Source: Nitrolancea sp040255925
Lineage (GTDB): Bacteria; Chloroflexota; Chloroflexia; Thermomicrobiales; Thermomicrobiaceae
Length of the DNA: 9,443 bases
Direction: 5' to 3'
Assembly (NCBI GenBank): GCA_040255925.1
Contig: JBDZVX010000089.1
Span: 1 to 9,443, forward strand
Under the pieces are notes generated by a model. That model was not told the origin of the DNA and searched no databases. It worked only from the letters and a program-made list of their open reading frames with translations. The translations under genes and the position numbers were made by a program. Below, piece after piece: positions 1-6,247 of the stretch. Numbering within the stretch: the first letter of the stretch is position 1; every line of letters starts with the position of its first letter.

Positions 1-114
1 TCTCCCTGGCTGCTCTCCAATTGGCTGGACCGCTATAGGTACCGGCGCAGGCATAGGCGTAGGTAGCATGCCCCTTTCGTTGTCCGTGCCGGTTGTATGA
101 ATGTGTAGCGGTTC

Positions 115-124
115 AGAAGGAGAG
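115..124 (+). promoter_or_regulatory. Shine-Dalgarno site of argG
   Basis: AGAAGGAGAG contains the strong core AAGGAG at 117-122, nine bases before the ATG at 132. It decides the argG start: the reading frame is open further upstream to a TTG at 93, but the extra residues are not expected in the family. I see no convincing sigma-70 promoter, operator or terminator in bases 1-114. Confidence 0.8.
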
Positions 125-131
125 ACGAACG

Positions 132-1445
132 ATGGTTGACAACGCACTGCTGAAGACTGCGATCGCGAAGATCGAGAACACTCCCGTCGAGAAGGTCAAG
201 AAGGCGGCGATCGCCTACTCCGGTGGGCTCGATTCCACCCTCTGCATCACCCTGGCCAAGCAGAAGTACGGCGCCGAGGAGATCGTGCCGATCATGGTCG
301 ACGTCGGCCAGGGCGAGGATGAGGTCGCCGCGGGCTTCGAGAAGGCCGCGGTGCTCGGGGTCGAGCCGATCCTGATCGATGTCAAGGATGAGTTCACCAG
401 CGACTGGCTCACGAAAGCGATCAAAGCGAACTCCGATTACGGCGGATATCCGGTCTCGACCTCGATGACCCGGCAGTTGATCGCCGCCAAGGTCGCTCAG
501 AAGGCGCTTGAGCTGGGCTGCGATGCCGTGATGGAGGGCTCCAGCGGCAAGGGGAACGATCAGTACCGGATGCACAACGTCTTCAAGCTCTTCGCGCCGC
601 AGTTGAAGATCCTGGTGCCGGTGCGCGATTTCGACCTGACCCGCACCGAGGAGATGGCGGTCTGCGAGTATTACGGCGTGCCGGTCACCGAGTTGATCGC
701 CGGTGGCGACGACAAGACGATGTGGTGCCGCTCGATCGCCAGTGGCGGTATCGGCCTCGATACCAAGCTGCCCGAGGAGATCTGGATGTGGCTGGTACCG
801 CCTCAGAAGGCGCCCGATCAGCCGACGACGGTCTCGATCACCTTTGAGGAGGGGCTGCCGGTCGCGCTCAACGGCAAGGCGATGAATCTGACCGACCTGG
901 TCTCGTCGCTCAACGTGATCGGTGGAGCCAACGGCATCGGCATGATCGACATCTTCGAAGACGGGATCATGGACCTGAAGTCCCGCGAGATTTACGAGGC
1001 GCCGGCCGCCAAGGTCATCATAACCATCCACAAGGATATTGAGGCCGCGACCCTGACCAAGCAGCAGCGCCATTTCAAGAACCTGATCGATCAGACCTGG
1101 GCTACACTGGTCTACCATGGCGAGTGGTTCCAGCCGCTGCGGGCCGACCTGGATGCCTTCATCGCGCAGTCGCAGAAGGTGGTCTCCGGGACCTGGACCA
1201 TCCAGCTCTACAAGGGGACGATCGAGATCCTGAAGCGGGAAACGGCGGCCTCGCTCTTCCGGCCGGAGATCCGCTCGATTTCCAGCTCCGGCTTCAACCA
1301 GCAGCTCTGCGGCCCGGCGGCGACCATCCGTGGCCTGCCGTTCGAAGTGCTGGCGCTGCGGCAGCAGTCGATGGATGCCGCCAAGTCGAACGGTCATGCG
1401 GCGGGCGTGCCGGTCTCGGTTGGAAGTGATGCAGGGGCGGATTAA
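132..1445 (+). CDS. argG: Argininosuccinate synthase
   Basis: ArgG is a cytosolic enzyme that condenses citrulline and aspartate, using ATP, to argininosuccinate, the penultimate step of arginine synthesis. The 437-residue protein has the N-type ATP pyrophosphatase P-loop YSGGLDST at residues 29-36. GKGNDQYR at 139-146 and the RSIASGG stretch near 200-206 belong to the citrulline/aspartate-binding domain. PVALNG and KSREIYEAP follow in the C-terminal multimerisation domain. The protein is somewhat longer than the common form of about 400 residues. The extra length is in the last quarter, around FNQQLCGPAATIRG, and in a low-complexity tail. The ATG at 132 is chosen for its strong Shine-Dalgarno site. 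The stop TAA overlaps the argH start (TAATG), so the two genes are almost certainly translationally coupled. The family assignment is secure from the motifs. Confidence 0.96.
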   Translation: MVDNALLKTAIAKIENTPVEKVKKAAIAYSGGLDSTLCITLAKQKYGAEEIVPIMVDVGQGEDEVAAGFEKAAVLGVEPILIDVKDEFTSDWLTKAIKANSDYGGYPVSTSMTRQLIAAKVAQKALELGCDAVMEGSSGKGNDQYRMHNVFKLFAPQLKILVPVRDFDLTRTEEMAVCEYYGVPVTELIAGGDDKTMWCRSIASGGIGLDTKLPEEIWMWLVPPQKAPDQPTTVSITFEEGLPVALNGKAMNLTDLVSSLNVIGGANGIGMIDIFEDGIMDLKSREIYEAPAAKVIITIHKDIEAATLTKQQRHFKNLIDQTWATLVYHGEWFQPLRADLDAFIAQSQKVVSGTWTIQLYKGTIEILKRETAASLFRPEIRSISSSGFNQQLCGPAATIRGLPFEVLALRQQSMDAAKSNGHAAGVPVSVGSDAGAD

Positions 1446-2812
1446 TGACGACCAAGCTCTGGGATAAGGGCTACCAGATCAATCAGGAGATCGAGAAGTT
1501 CGAGATCGGCGATGACGTCGTCTACGACAACCGGCTGATCCTGCCGGATGTGCTCGGCTCGATCGCGCACGCGGCCGGGCTGGCGAAGGTCGGGTTGCTG
1601 ACTGCCGATGAGTTCGCCGAGCTGCACCGGGAGCTGGTCGCGATCGCCGACCAGGCCGAGGAGGGCACCTTCAAGGTCGAGGCGGGCGACGAGGACGTGC
1701 ATACCAAGATCGAGAATACGCTGGTCGCGCGGCTGGGCGATGTGGGGAAGAAGATCCACACCGCCCGCTCGCGGAACGATCAGGTGCTGGTCGATCTCCG
1801 GCTCTATCTCAAGCAGGTGGCGCCCCGCGTGCAGTTCGCGATTCTCGAATGCTGTGACGCGCTGCTGGACCTGGCCGAGCGGCACCGGCTGACCCCGATG
1901 CCCGGTTACACGCACATGCAGCGGGCGATGCTCTCGTCGGTCGGCGTCTGGGCGGGGGCCTACCTCCAGGCACTGCTCGATGACCTGTCGCTGCTCGACG
2001 CGGCGCTGGCGGTCAACGATCAATGCCCGCTTGGCTCGGCGGCCAGCTACGGCGTGCCGCTGCCGATCGACCGGCAGTACGTCTCGGACCTGCTCGGCTT
2101 CCGAACGGCGCAGCGGAACGTCCTCTACGCCCAGAACACGCGCGGCAAGTTCGAGGCGATGGTCGTCCAGGCGCTGGCGCAGGTGATGCTCGACCTCTCG
2201 AAGCTGGCGCAGGATATTCTGCTCTTTACGACCGCGGAGTTCCGCTTCTTCACGGTCAGCGCCGAGTTCACGACCGGCAGCAGTATCATGCCGCAGAAGA
2301 AGAACCTGGGCGCGATGGAGCTGCTGCGGGCCAAGGGGATGACGGTCCTGAGCTATCAGCAGCAGATCATGAGCGTCCTGGTCGGACTGCCTTCCGGCTA
2401 CAACATGGACTATCAGGAGACCAAGCGCCCGTTCATCGACGCGATCGATCTGGTGGTTCAGAGCGCGTCGGTCGCGGCGTTGACGGTGCGGCAGCTCGTG
2501 CCGAACGAGCCGGGATTGCTGGCTGCCTGCACGCCCGAGCTGTTCGCCACCGACGTGGCCTATGAGCTGGTTGCCCAGGGGGTGCCGTTCCGGGATGCCT
2601 ACCGTCAGATCGGGACGTCGCTGGAGACGCTGACGGCGATGGACCCGCACGAGCAGCTCGCCAAGCGGACACACCTCGGCACGAGCGGCGATCTGCGGCT
2701 GGAGGAAGATGCCGCGCGGATCGCCACGGCGAAGCAGTCCGCGGTCGACCGGCAAGCAGCCTTCGCGGCGGTGATCGAGCGGCTGAGCAGCGGTGACATT
2801 AACGGGATTTGA
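1445..2812 (+). CDS. argH: Argininosuccinate lyase
   Basis: ArgH cleaves argininosuccinate to arginine and fumarate, the final step of arginine synthesis. The 455-residue protein belongs to the fumarase/aspartase superfamily and works as a tetramer. Visible signatures are TARSRNDQV at residues 106-114, GYTHMQRAM at 154-162 with the catalytic-region His157, and the mobile-loop motif GSSIMPQKKN at 278-287 with the catalytic serine. The superfamily loop normally continues as NPD; here it reads NLGAMELL, a variant. The N-terminus (KLWDKGYQINQEIEKF) is also unlike the usual KLWGGRF opening and resembles the divergent branch I recall from Bacteroidetes and archaea. The start ATG shares its A with the argG stop, with AGGGGCGG just upstream. 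No terminator directly follows the gene, so transcripts may read into the following leader region. Confidence 0.95.
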   Translation: MTTKLWDKGYQINQEIEKFEIGDDVVYDNRLILPDVLGSIAHAAGLAKVGLLTADEFAELHRELVAIADQAEEGTFKVEAGDEDVHTKIENTLVARLGDVGKKIHTARSRNDQVLVDLRLYLKQVAPRVQFAILECCDALLDLAERHRLTPMPGYTHMQRAMLSSVGVWAGAYLQALLDDLSLLDAALAVNDQCPLGSAASYGVPLPIDRQYVSDLLGFRTAQRNVLYAQNTRGKFEAMVVQALAQVMLDLSKLAQDILLFTTAEFRFFTVSAEFTTGSSIMPQKKNLGAMELLRAKGMTVLSYQQQIMSVLVGLPSGYNMDYQETKRPFIDAIDLVVQSASVAALTVRQLVPNEPGLLAACTPELFATDVAYELVAQGVPFRDAYRQIGTSLETLTAMDPHEQLAKRTHLGTSGDLRLEEDAARIATAKQSAVDRQAAFAAVIERLSSGDINGI

Positions 2813-2832
2813 CCGAGCCTGACGCGATACCC

Positions 2833-2846
2833 CGCGCGATCGCGCG
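2833..2846. repeat. Perfect 14-base palindrome after argH
   Basis: CGCGCGATCGCGCG is its own reverse complement and begins 21 bases after the argH stop. As RNA it could form only a five-pair stem with a GATC loop, and no T tract follows, so it is not an intrinsic terminator. It includes GCGATCGC, an abundant palindrome in some GC-rich genomes and cyanobacteria. Function is unknown and it may be fortuitous. Confidence 0.4.
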
Positions 2847-2864
2847 CAATTCGCGATTGAGGGC

Positions 2865-2893
2865 TTCCCAGAATCGCACCCGGATGGTAGTAT
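2865..2893 (+). promoter_or_regulatory. Candidate sigma-70-type promoter of the lysW leader
   Basis: TTCCCA at 2865-2870 and TAGTAT at 2888-2893 are separated by 17 bases. Each matches the -35 and -10 consensus at four of six positions. This would place a transcript start near 2900, about 30 bases before the candidate leader-peptide ATG at 2930. Similar weak matches occur by chance, so this is tentative. It is the best pair I found between argH and lysW. Confidence 0.3.
2876..2888 (+). repeat. 13-base direct repeat, copy 1
   Basis: GCACCCGGATGGT occurs here and again at 3171-3183, 295 bases apart. The two copies bracket the whole candidate attenuator region. This copy lies in the spacer of the promoter candidate. 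It could be an operator, a duplication footprint or coincidence. Confidence 0.5.
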
Positions 2894-2929
2894 GGTGAAG
2901 CTGACAATCGAGACGGTAGGGTGGGAACA

Positions 2930-3088
2930 ATGCGTTTCCTCTGGATCGAGCAGTTGGATAAAGCGAAACCGGCAGGCGCTGCGGCGACGCGCGGTTTTGC
3001 GATGCCCGCTGTCCTTCGCCCAGCCCCTGCCCCTAGGATGCGGGGGATTCCCGCTTGTCTCGTGGTCAGAGGAAGGTGCCGGAACTAA
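2930..3088 (+). CDS. Possible Arg-rich leader peptide upstream of lysW
   Basis: This small ORF could encode 52 residues, eight of them arginine, from an ATG preceded by AGGGTGGG (2918-2925). An internal ATG at 3038 would give a 16-residue peptide, MRGIPACLVVRGRCRN, of a size usual for amino-acid attenuator leaders, but it lacks a good ribosome-binding site. Three arginine codons lie close to the end, AGA at 3068, AGG at 3074 and CGG at 3080. AGA and AGG appear seldom used in the flanking genes by eye. The TAA stop (3086-3088) falls in the loop of the hairpin at 3076-3094, which precedes an intrinsic terminator. I recognise no homolog. The call rests on the position of the Arg codons and stop relative to the RNA folds, so it is a hypothesis. 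An overlapping ORF in another frame (2892-3122) is less attractive. Confidence 0.33.
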   Translation: MRFLWIEQLDKAKPAGAAATRGFAMPAVLRPAPAPRMRGIPACLVVRGRCRN

Positions 3089-3121
3089 CGGCACAATCGC
3101 TGAAAGGCCCGAGCGGTGGTG
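3076..3121 (+). promoter_or_regulatory. Candidate pause hairpin and competing antiterminator of a lysW attenuator
   Basis: GTGCCG (3076-3081) pairs perfectly with CGGCAC (3089-3094) around the seven-base loop GAACTAA, which contains the leader ORF stop. An alternative helix pairs CACAATCGCT (3092-3101) with AGCGGTGGTG (3112-3121): eight Watson-Crick pairs, one G-U and one mismatch. It shares bases with the first hairpin (3092-3094) and with the 5' arm of the following terminator (3113-3121). The three folds are therefore mutually exclusive in the classical 1:2, 2:3, 3:4 order of translation-coupled attenuators. The fold was worked out by eye, without energies. Confidence 0.4.
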
Positions 3122-3150
3122 AGTCCCAGAACTCGCCGCCGCTTTTCTTT
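3112..3150 (+). terminator. Strong intrinsic terminator or attenuator before lysW
   Basis: GCGGTGGTGAGT (3113-3124) pairs with ACTCGCCGCCGC (3131-3142) in a 12-pair stem with two G-U pairs and the six-base loop CCCAGA. A3112 can add a pair, and TTTTCTTT follows at 3143-3150. This is a textbook Rho-independent terminator. It lies 300 bases after argH and only 77 bases before the lysW start. It either ends argGH transcripts, with a separate lysW promoter downstream, or it is a conditional attenuator for the lysW operon. I see no good promoter between 3151 and 3227, which favours the latter. Confidence 0.8.
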
Positions 3151-3170
3151 GTGCGGCAGCTCGTGTCGAA

Positions 3171-3183
3171 GCACCCGGATGGT
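3171..3183 (+). repeat. 13-base direct repeat, copy 2
   Basis: This is the second exact copy of GCACCCGGATGGT (first at 2876-2888). It sits between the terminator and the lysW ribosome-binding site, 44 bases before the lysW ATG. Both copies are followed after 14 to 20 bases by TCGAGA (2908-2913 and 3197-3202), so the similarity may extend loosely beyond the exact repeat. Confidence 0.5.
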
Positions 3184-3227
3184 GCGGTAAGACGTTTCGA
3201 GAATCAGGTACGGGAGGAAGTATCTTC

Positions 3228-3389
3228 ATGGGAGCGTGTTCAGAGTGTGGTGGAGACCTGGGGCTGTCCACGGTCGAGCTCGGTGAGATCGTGCAGTGCC
3301 CGGATTGCGGCGTCGAACTGGAAGTCATCGGCGTCTCGCCGCTGGCGTTCGGCCTGGCGCCGGCCGAAGAAGAAGACTGGGGCGAGTAG
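3228..3389 (+). CDS. lysW: LysW amino-group carrier protein
   Basis: LysW is the small acidic carrier whose C-terminal glutamate gamma-carboxyl is joined to the alpha-amino group of glutamate (or alpha-aminoadipate). It protects the intermediate and presents it to the biosynthetic enzymes. The 53-residue protein has a zinc-ribbon with Cys4, Cys7, Cys24 and Cys27 (CSEC and CPDC pairs) and ends in the diagnostic acidic tail EEEDWGE, the last residue being the attachment point. Length and architecture match the LysW family. The start ATG is preceded by GGGAGGAAG at 3212-3220 with good spacing. It is the first gene after the terminator and is followed nine bases later by an ATP-grasp gene. The argG/argH and argC/B/D-like neighbours indicate a role in ornithine/arginine synthesis. 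It is too short for many ORF filters and overlaps longer spurious frames, so it is easily missed. Confidence 0.95.
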   Translation: MGACSECGGDLGLSTVELGEIVQCPDCGVELEVIGVSPLAFGLAPAEEEDWGE

Positions 3390-3398
3390 AGGTATCTG

Positions 3399-4244
3399 AT
3401 GCAGATCGCCCTTCTCGCTGAGCGGCTACGAGTCGAGGAACGACTGCTCATCGATGCCTTCGCCGGGCGCGGGCACGAGGCGGTGTTGCTCTCGCCGGAG
3501 CGGGTCCAGCTTCCGCTCGGTGGGCTGGACACCGGCCTGCCGGATCTTTGCCTCGATCGCGGTATCACCACCGCCGAGCGGTCGATCCTTGCCGCGCTCC
3601 TGGCCTCCGGCGGGACCACGGTCGTTAACCGGGCGGCGACGGCGCGGCTGCTGTCCGACCGGCTGGCGCTGCTCCGCCACCTGATCATTGCCGGGATTCC
3701 GGTGCCGGAGACGGTGGTGAGCTTCGGTGAGGAGGCGACATTCGCGGCGATTGAAACGCTGGACTATCCGGTCCTGCTCAAGTCGTTGACCGTTAACCCA
3801 GGGGTGCCGGTCGCGCTGGTCGAGGATCAGGACGCCGCCGAGGCGATCGTCGAGCACCGGACCATGCTCGGCGGTGAGCGGGCAGTGCTGATCCAGCGGT
3901 TTATCGCCGGGGCCGGCCGATCGGTCCGGTTGGTGATCGTTGGCCGTGAACTGGTTGGCATCGAGATGCGACCGCATGATGGCTGGCGGCCGGGCAATCG
4001 GACCGCCTATGAGCCGTACCCGGAGGCGAACGCCGCGTTCACGCGGCTCGCCGAACAGGTCGTCGCGCGGCTCGGGAGTGGTACCTACGCGATCGAGGTG
4101 ATCGAAGGGCCGGATAGCCCGGTCGTGGTCGGCGTGGGTAATCTGGTCGATTTCCGCTCGATCGCCGGGCGGGAGATCGATATCGCCGGGGCGATCGCGG
4201 ATTTCGCGCTGGCGCAGTATGGAGAGAGGGATCATGGTGGTTGA
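3399..4244 (+). CDS. Degenerate LysX/RimK-like ATP-grasp protein
   Basis: The 281-residue protein shares the fold and order of LysX-type LysW ligases. It opens with IALLAERLRVEERLL, has the ATP-site lysine at Lys128 (YPVLLKS) and ends with EIDIAGAIADFAL. Compared by eye with the canonical paralog at 5340-6245, key catalytic elements are lost. The glycine-rich loop GSWG is replaced by the VNPGV region (132-136). The GRDLR motif is GRSVR (173-177). The metal-binding E-x-N of VIEVNGGAEFK becomes VVGVGNLVDFR, giving Gly245 and Gly247. One acidic residue (Glu233) and several arginines remain. It is probably catalytically weak or inactive and may be a partner or regulatory subunit of the true ligase, or a LysW-binding protein. 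A second ligase with altered chemistry is also possible. The reading frame is intact and the codon usage resembles its neighbours, so it is not an obvious pseudogene. The ATG has GAGG upstream, and the 3' end overlaps lysK. Confidence 0.8.
   Translation: MQIALLAERLRVEERLLIDAFAGRGHEAVLLSPERVQLPLGGLDTGLPDLCLDRGITTAERSILAALLASGGTTVVNRAATARLLSDRLALLRHLIIAGIPVPETVVSFGEEATFAAIETLDYPVLLKSLTVNPGVPVALVEDQDAAEAIVEHRTMLGGERAVLIQRFIAGAGRSVRLVIVGRELVGIEMRPHDGWRPGNRTAYEPYPEANAAFTRLAEQVVARLGSGTYAIEVIEGPDSPVVVGVGNLVDFRSIAGREIDIAGAIADFALAQYGERDHGG
4221..4230 (+). promoter_or_regulatory. Shine-Dalgarno site of lysK
   Basis: GGAGAGAGGG sits directly before the ATG at 4234, inside the end of the upstream gene. 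It favours the ATG at 4234 over the in-frame ATG at 4219, which would include the site in its own coding sequence and lacks a comparable signal. Confidence 0.65.
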
Positions 4245-5340
4245 GCAGATCAGCCGAACGGACATCCAGACCGCCGATTTGTTAAAAGGGCTGGTGAGCA
4301 TCCCTAGCCCTTCCGGCGGCGAGGCTGCTTCGGTCGACTGGCTCTGCCAGCAAATGGAAGCCCTCAGCTATGATTCCTGGGCGGACGGTGCCGGGAGCGC
4401 GGTCGGAACCCGTGGCTCGGGGCCGGTCGAACTTCTCCTGCTCGGCCATATCGATACCGTATCCGGCGATGTTCCGGTCGAGATCGTCAACGGCGCTCTC
4501 TACGGCCGGGGGACGGTCGACGCCAAGGGGCCGCTGGCGACCTTCGTCGTGGCCGGGGCGCGGGCTTCGCTCCCGCCAGGCGTGCGGCTCACCATTGTCG
4601 GCGCGGTGGAAGAAGAGGTGATGACATCGAGCGGTGCCCGCTGGCTGGTCGAGCATCACACCCCGCCGGCCGCGGTGATTATCGGTGAGCCGAGCGGCTG
4701 GGATGGGATCGTCGTCGGCTACAAGGGGATGATGTCGCTCGAATACGAGGTCACCTACCCGATTTCCCACTCGGCAGGCCCGGAGCCGACCTCGGCGGAG
4801 CTGGCGGTCGGGTTCTGGAATCGCCTGGTCTCCTGGTGCGCCAGCCGGAGCAGCGGCGCTCCCCAGGGCTTTAACAGCGTCGATCCGACGTTGCTGGGGC
4901 TCAACACCGTCTCCGATGGGCTCTACGGCCATGCCAAGCTGAGTGTTGGTCTCCGGCTTCCGCCGTCGCTGTCGCCGGAGGAGGCGAGCGCCGAGATCGA
5001 AGCGCTGGTGTCCGATGGCGGTGAGCTCCGGATCACGATCAACTCCCCGGCCTACCGTACCGATAAGCGCTCGCCGCTGGTCGCCGCGTTCATGGCGTCG
5101 ATCCGGGGCGTTGGCGGCACGCCGCGGATCAAGGTTAAGACCGGCACCTCGGATATGAACATCGTCGGGCCGGTCTGGCAGTGCCCGATCCTGGCCTACG
5201 GCCCGGGTGATTCCCTGCTGGACCACAAGCCGAACGAGCATGTGCCGCTCGACGATCTCGATCGTGCCACCGCGATCCTGACCGCCGCAATCGAACGCAT
5301 CGCCGGGCAGCTCGCAAGCGGGCGGTGGGGGGGCCGGTAG
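4234..5340 (+). CDS. lysK: LysW-aminoacid hydrolase (M20 family deacylase)
   Basis: LysK hydrolyses the isopeptide bond in [LysW]-ornithine (or [LysW]-lysine), releasing the amino acid and regenerating LysW. The 368-residue protein belongs to the di-zinc M20/ArgE/DapE family. Residues in the family's metal and catalytic positions are His72 in LLLGHIDTV, Asp96 in GRGTVDAKG, the glutamates of VEEEV at 126-128, Glu152 in IGEPSGWDG and the C-terminal His331 in LLDHKPNEHV. PISHSAG near 176-182 lies in the expected dimerisation (lid) domain. Length fits the family. The gene overlaps the upstream ATP-grasp gene by 11 bases and the next one by one base, so translation is likely coupled. LysW nearby distinguishes it from ArgE or DapE; by sequence alone those would be the alternatives. 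Confidence 0.9.
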   Translation: MVVEQISRTDIQTADLLKGLVSIPSPSGGEAASVDWLCQQMEALSYDSWADGAGSAVGTRGSGPVELLLLGHIDTVSGDVPVEIVNGALYGRGTVDAKGPLATFVVAGARASLPPGVRLTIVGAVEEEVMTSSGARWLVEHHTPPAAVIIGEPSGWDGIVVGYKGMMSLEYEVTYPISHSAGPEPTSAELAVGFWNRLVSWCASRSSGAPQGFNSVDPTLLGLNTVSDGLYGHAKLSVGLRLPPSLSPEEASAEIEALVSDGGELRITINSPAYRTDKRSPLVAAFMASIRGVGGTPRIKVKTGTSDMNIVGPVWQCPILAYGPGDSLLDHKPNEHVPLDDLDRATAILTAAIERIAGQLASGRWGGR

Positions 5341-6245
5341 TGGCTGGATCGCCTCGGATCGGCATACTCCTCTCCCAGGTCCGGGAAGAGGAGAAACTGC
5401 TGCTGGCCGCCTTTGCCAAACGGGGAGTCGAGCCGGTGCGCCTGCTCGACCGGATACTTACCTTTGAATTGACCGCGCTCGACCAGCCGCCGCAACTCGA
5501 TCTCGTGCTCGACCGCTGCATGGCCCATGGCCGGGGCGCGGTTGCGCTACGGGCATTCGGCGCGCTGGGCATCCCGACGATCAACAGCATCCAGTCGGTG
5601 TCCATCACCGATGACAAGGTCGCAACCACGCTGGCGCTGGCCGGCGCCGGAGTCCCGACGCTGCGGACAGCGATCGCCTTCGATATCGATTCGGCGCTGG
5701 CGACGCTGGAGTGGATCGGCTATCCGGCGGTCCTCAAGCCGGTGACCGGCTCCTGGGGCCGGCTGCTGGCCAAGGTCAACTCTCCATCATCTGCTCGTAG
5801 CCTGATGGAGCAGAAACGGAAGCTCGGCTCCTTCCACCATGCCGTCTTTTACATTCAGGAGTACGTCGAAAAGCCGGGCCGCGACCTGCGTATCTTCGTG
5901 ATCGGTGACGAGGTCGTTTCCGCGTCCTACCGGGCCGCCGAGCATTGGGTGACGAACGTCGCCCGCGGTGCCGTCTCCTCCCCGTGTCCGATTACGCCGG
6001 AGATCGCCGGGCTGTCGCTCAACGCGGCGCGCGCGGTCGGGGCCGAAATCGCCGGGGTTGACTTGATTGAGACGCCGGAAGGGCTTAAGGTGATCGAGGT
6101 CAACGGTGGCGCGGAGTTCAAAGGGCTGATGCGCACGACCGATATCGACATCGCCGGGGCGATCGCGAGCTACGCCATCGCCCGGGCCGCCGTTGGCAGT
6201 AACCGGGCCGAACTGGCCGCGCCGGCTGTAAACGGGTCATCCTGA
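5340..6245 (+). CDS. lysX: LysW ligase, ATP-grasp (glutamate-LysW ligase, LysX/ArgX family)
   Basis: The ligase activates the LysW C-terminal glutamate with ATP and joins it to the alpha-amino group of glutamate (ArgX activity) or alpha-aminoadipate (LysX activity). The 301-residue protein has a complete ATP-grasp set: RIGILLSQVREEEK at 6-19, Lys93, Lys133 in VLKPVTGSWGRLLAKV, YIQEYVEKPGRDLR at 171-184, NVARGA at 206-211, Asp241, and the metal ligands Glu253 and Asn255 in VIEVNGGAEFKGL. It closes with DIDIAGAIASYAI. The preferred start is the GTG at 5340 within TAGTG, overlapping the lysK stop and preceded by GGGGGG. A GTG at 5325 is possible, but homology begins at RIGIL. The arginine context and the GGAEFKG stretch make glutamate the likely substrate; that is inference. 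The last twenty residues or so are low-complexity. Confidence 0.9.
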   Translation: MAGSPRIGILLSQVREEEKLLLAAFAKRGVEPVRLLDRILTFELTALDQPPQLDLVLDRCMAHGRGAVALRAFGALGIPTINSIQSVSITDDKVATTLALAGAGVPTLRTAIAFDIDSALATLEWIGYPAVLKPVTGSWGRLLAKVNSPSSARSLMEQKRKLGSFHHAVFYIQEYVEKPGRDLRIFVIGDEVVSASYRAAEHWVTNVARGAVSSPCPITPEIAGLSLNAARAVGAEIAGVDLIETPEGLKVIEVNGGAEFKGLMRTTDIDIAGAIASYAIARAAVGSNRAELAAPAVNGSS

Positions 6246-6247
6246 AC

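Noticed and set aside
20..40. TTGGCT and TATAGG as a promoter upstream of argG
   Set aside because: The two hexamers are only seven bases apart, far too close for a sigma-70 promoter, and no better pair was found in 1-114.
33..1397. A 454-codon minus-strand frame opposite argG
   Set aside because: It mirrors argG codons, has no motif and low-complexity RDL/DRH composition. argG on the + strand is unambiguous.
2918..2934. AGGGTGGGA resembles the start of the T-box core AGGGTGGNACCGCG
   Set aside because: The match breaks after nine bases. There is no room or sequence for a Stem I with specifier loop between argH and this site, and the terminator is nearly 190 bases further on. The string serves better as a Shine-Dalgarno-like sequence for the ATG at 2930.
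2892..3122. A 76-codon + strand ORF in the argH-lysW gap
   Set aside because: No good ribosome-binding site, no recognisable motif and composition typical of noncoding GC-rich DNA. Its stop lies in the terminator stem. The overlapping frame at 2930-3088 fits the RNA folds better.
3055..3399. A 114-codon + strand frame covering lysW
   Set aside because: It is in a different frame from the zinc-ribbon/EDWGE LysW coding sequence, runs through the intrinsic terminator and has no recognisable product.
1442..3688. A 748-codon open frame on the minus strand across argH, the gap and lysW
   Set aside because: It is antisense to argH, lysW and the ATP-grasp gene, all of which have clear family motifs. 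Its product is Arg/Pro/Ser/His-rich without recognisable domains, as expected for shadow frames in GC-rich DNA.
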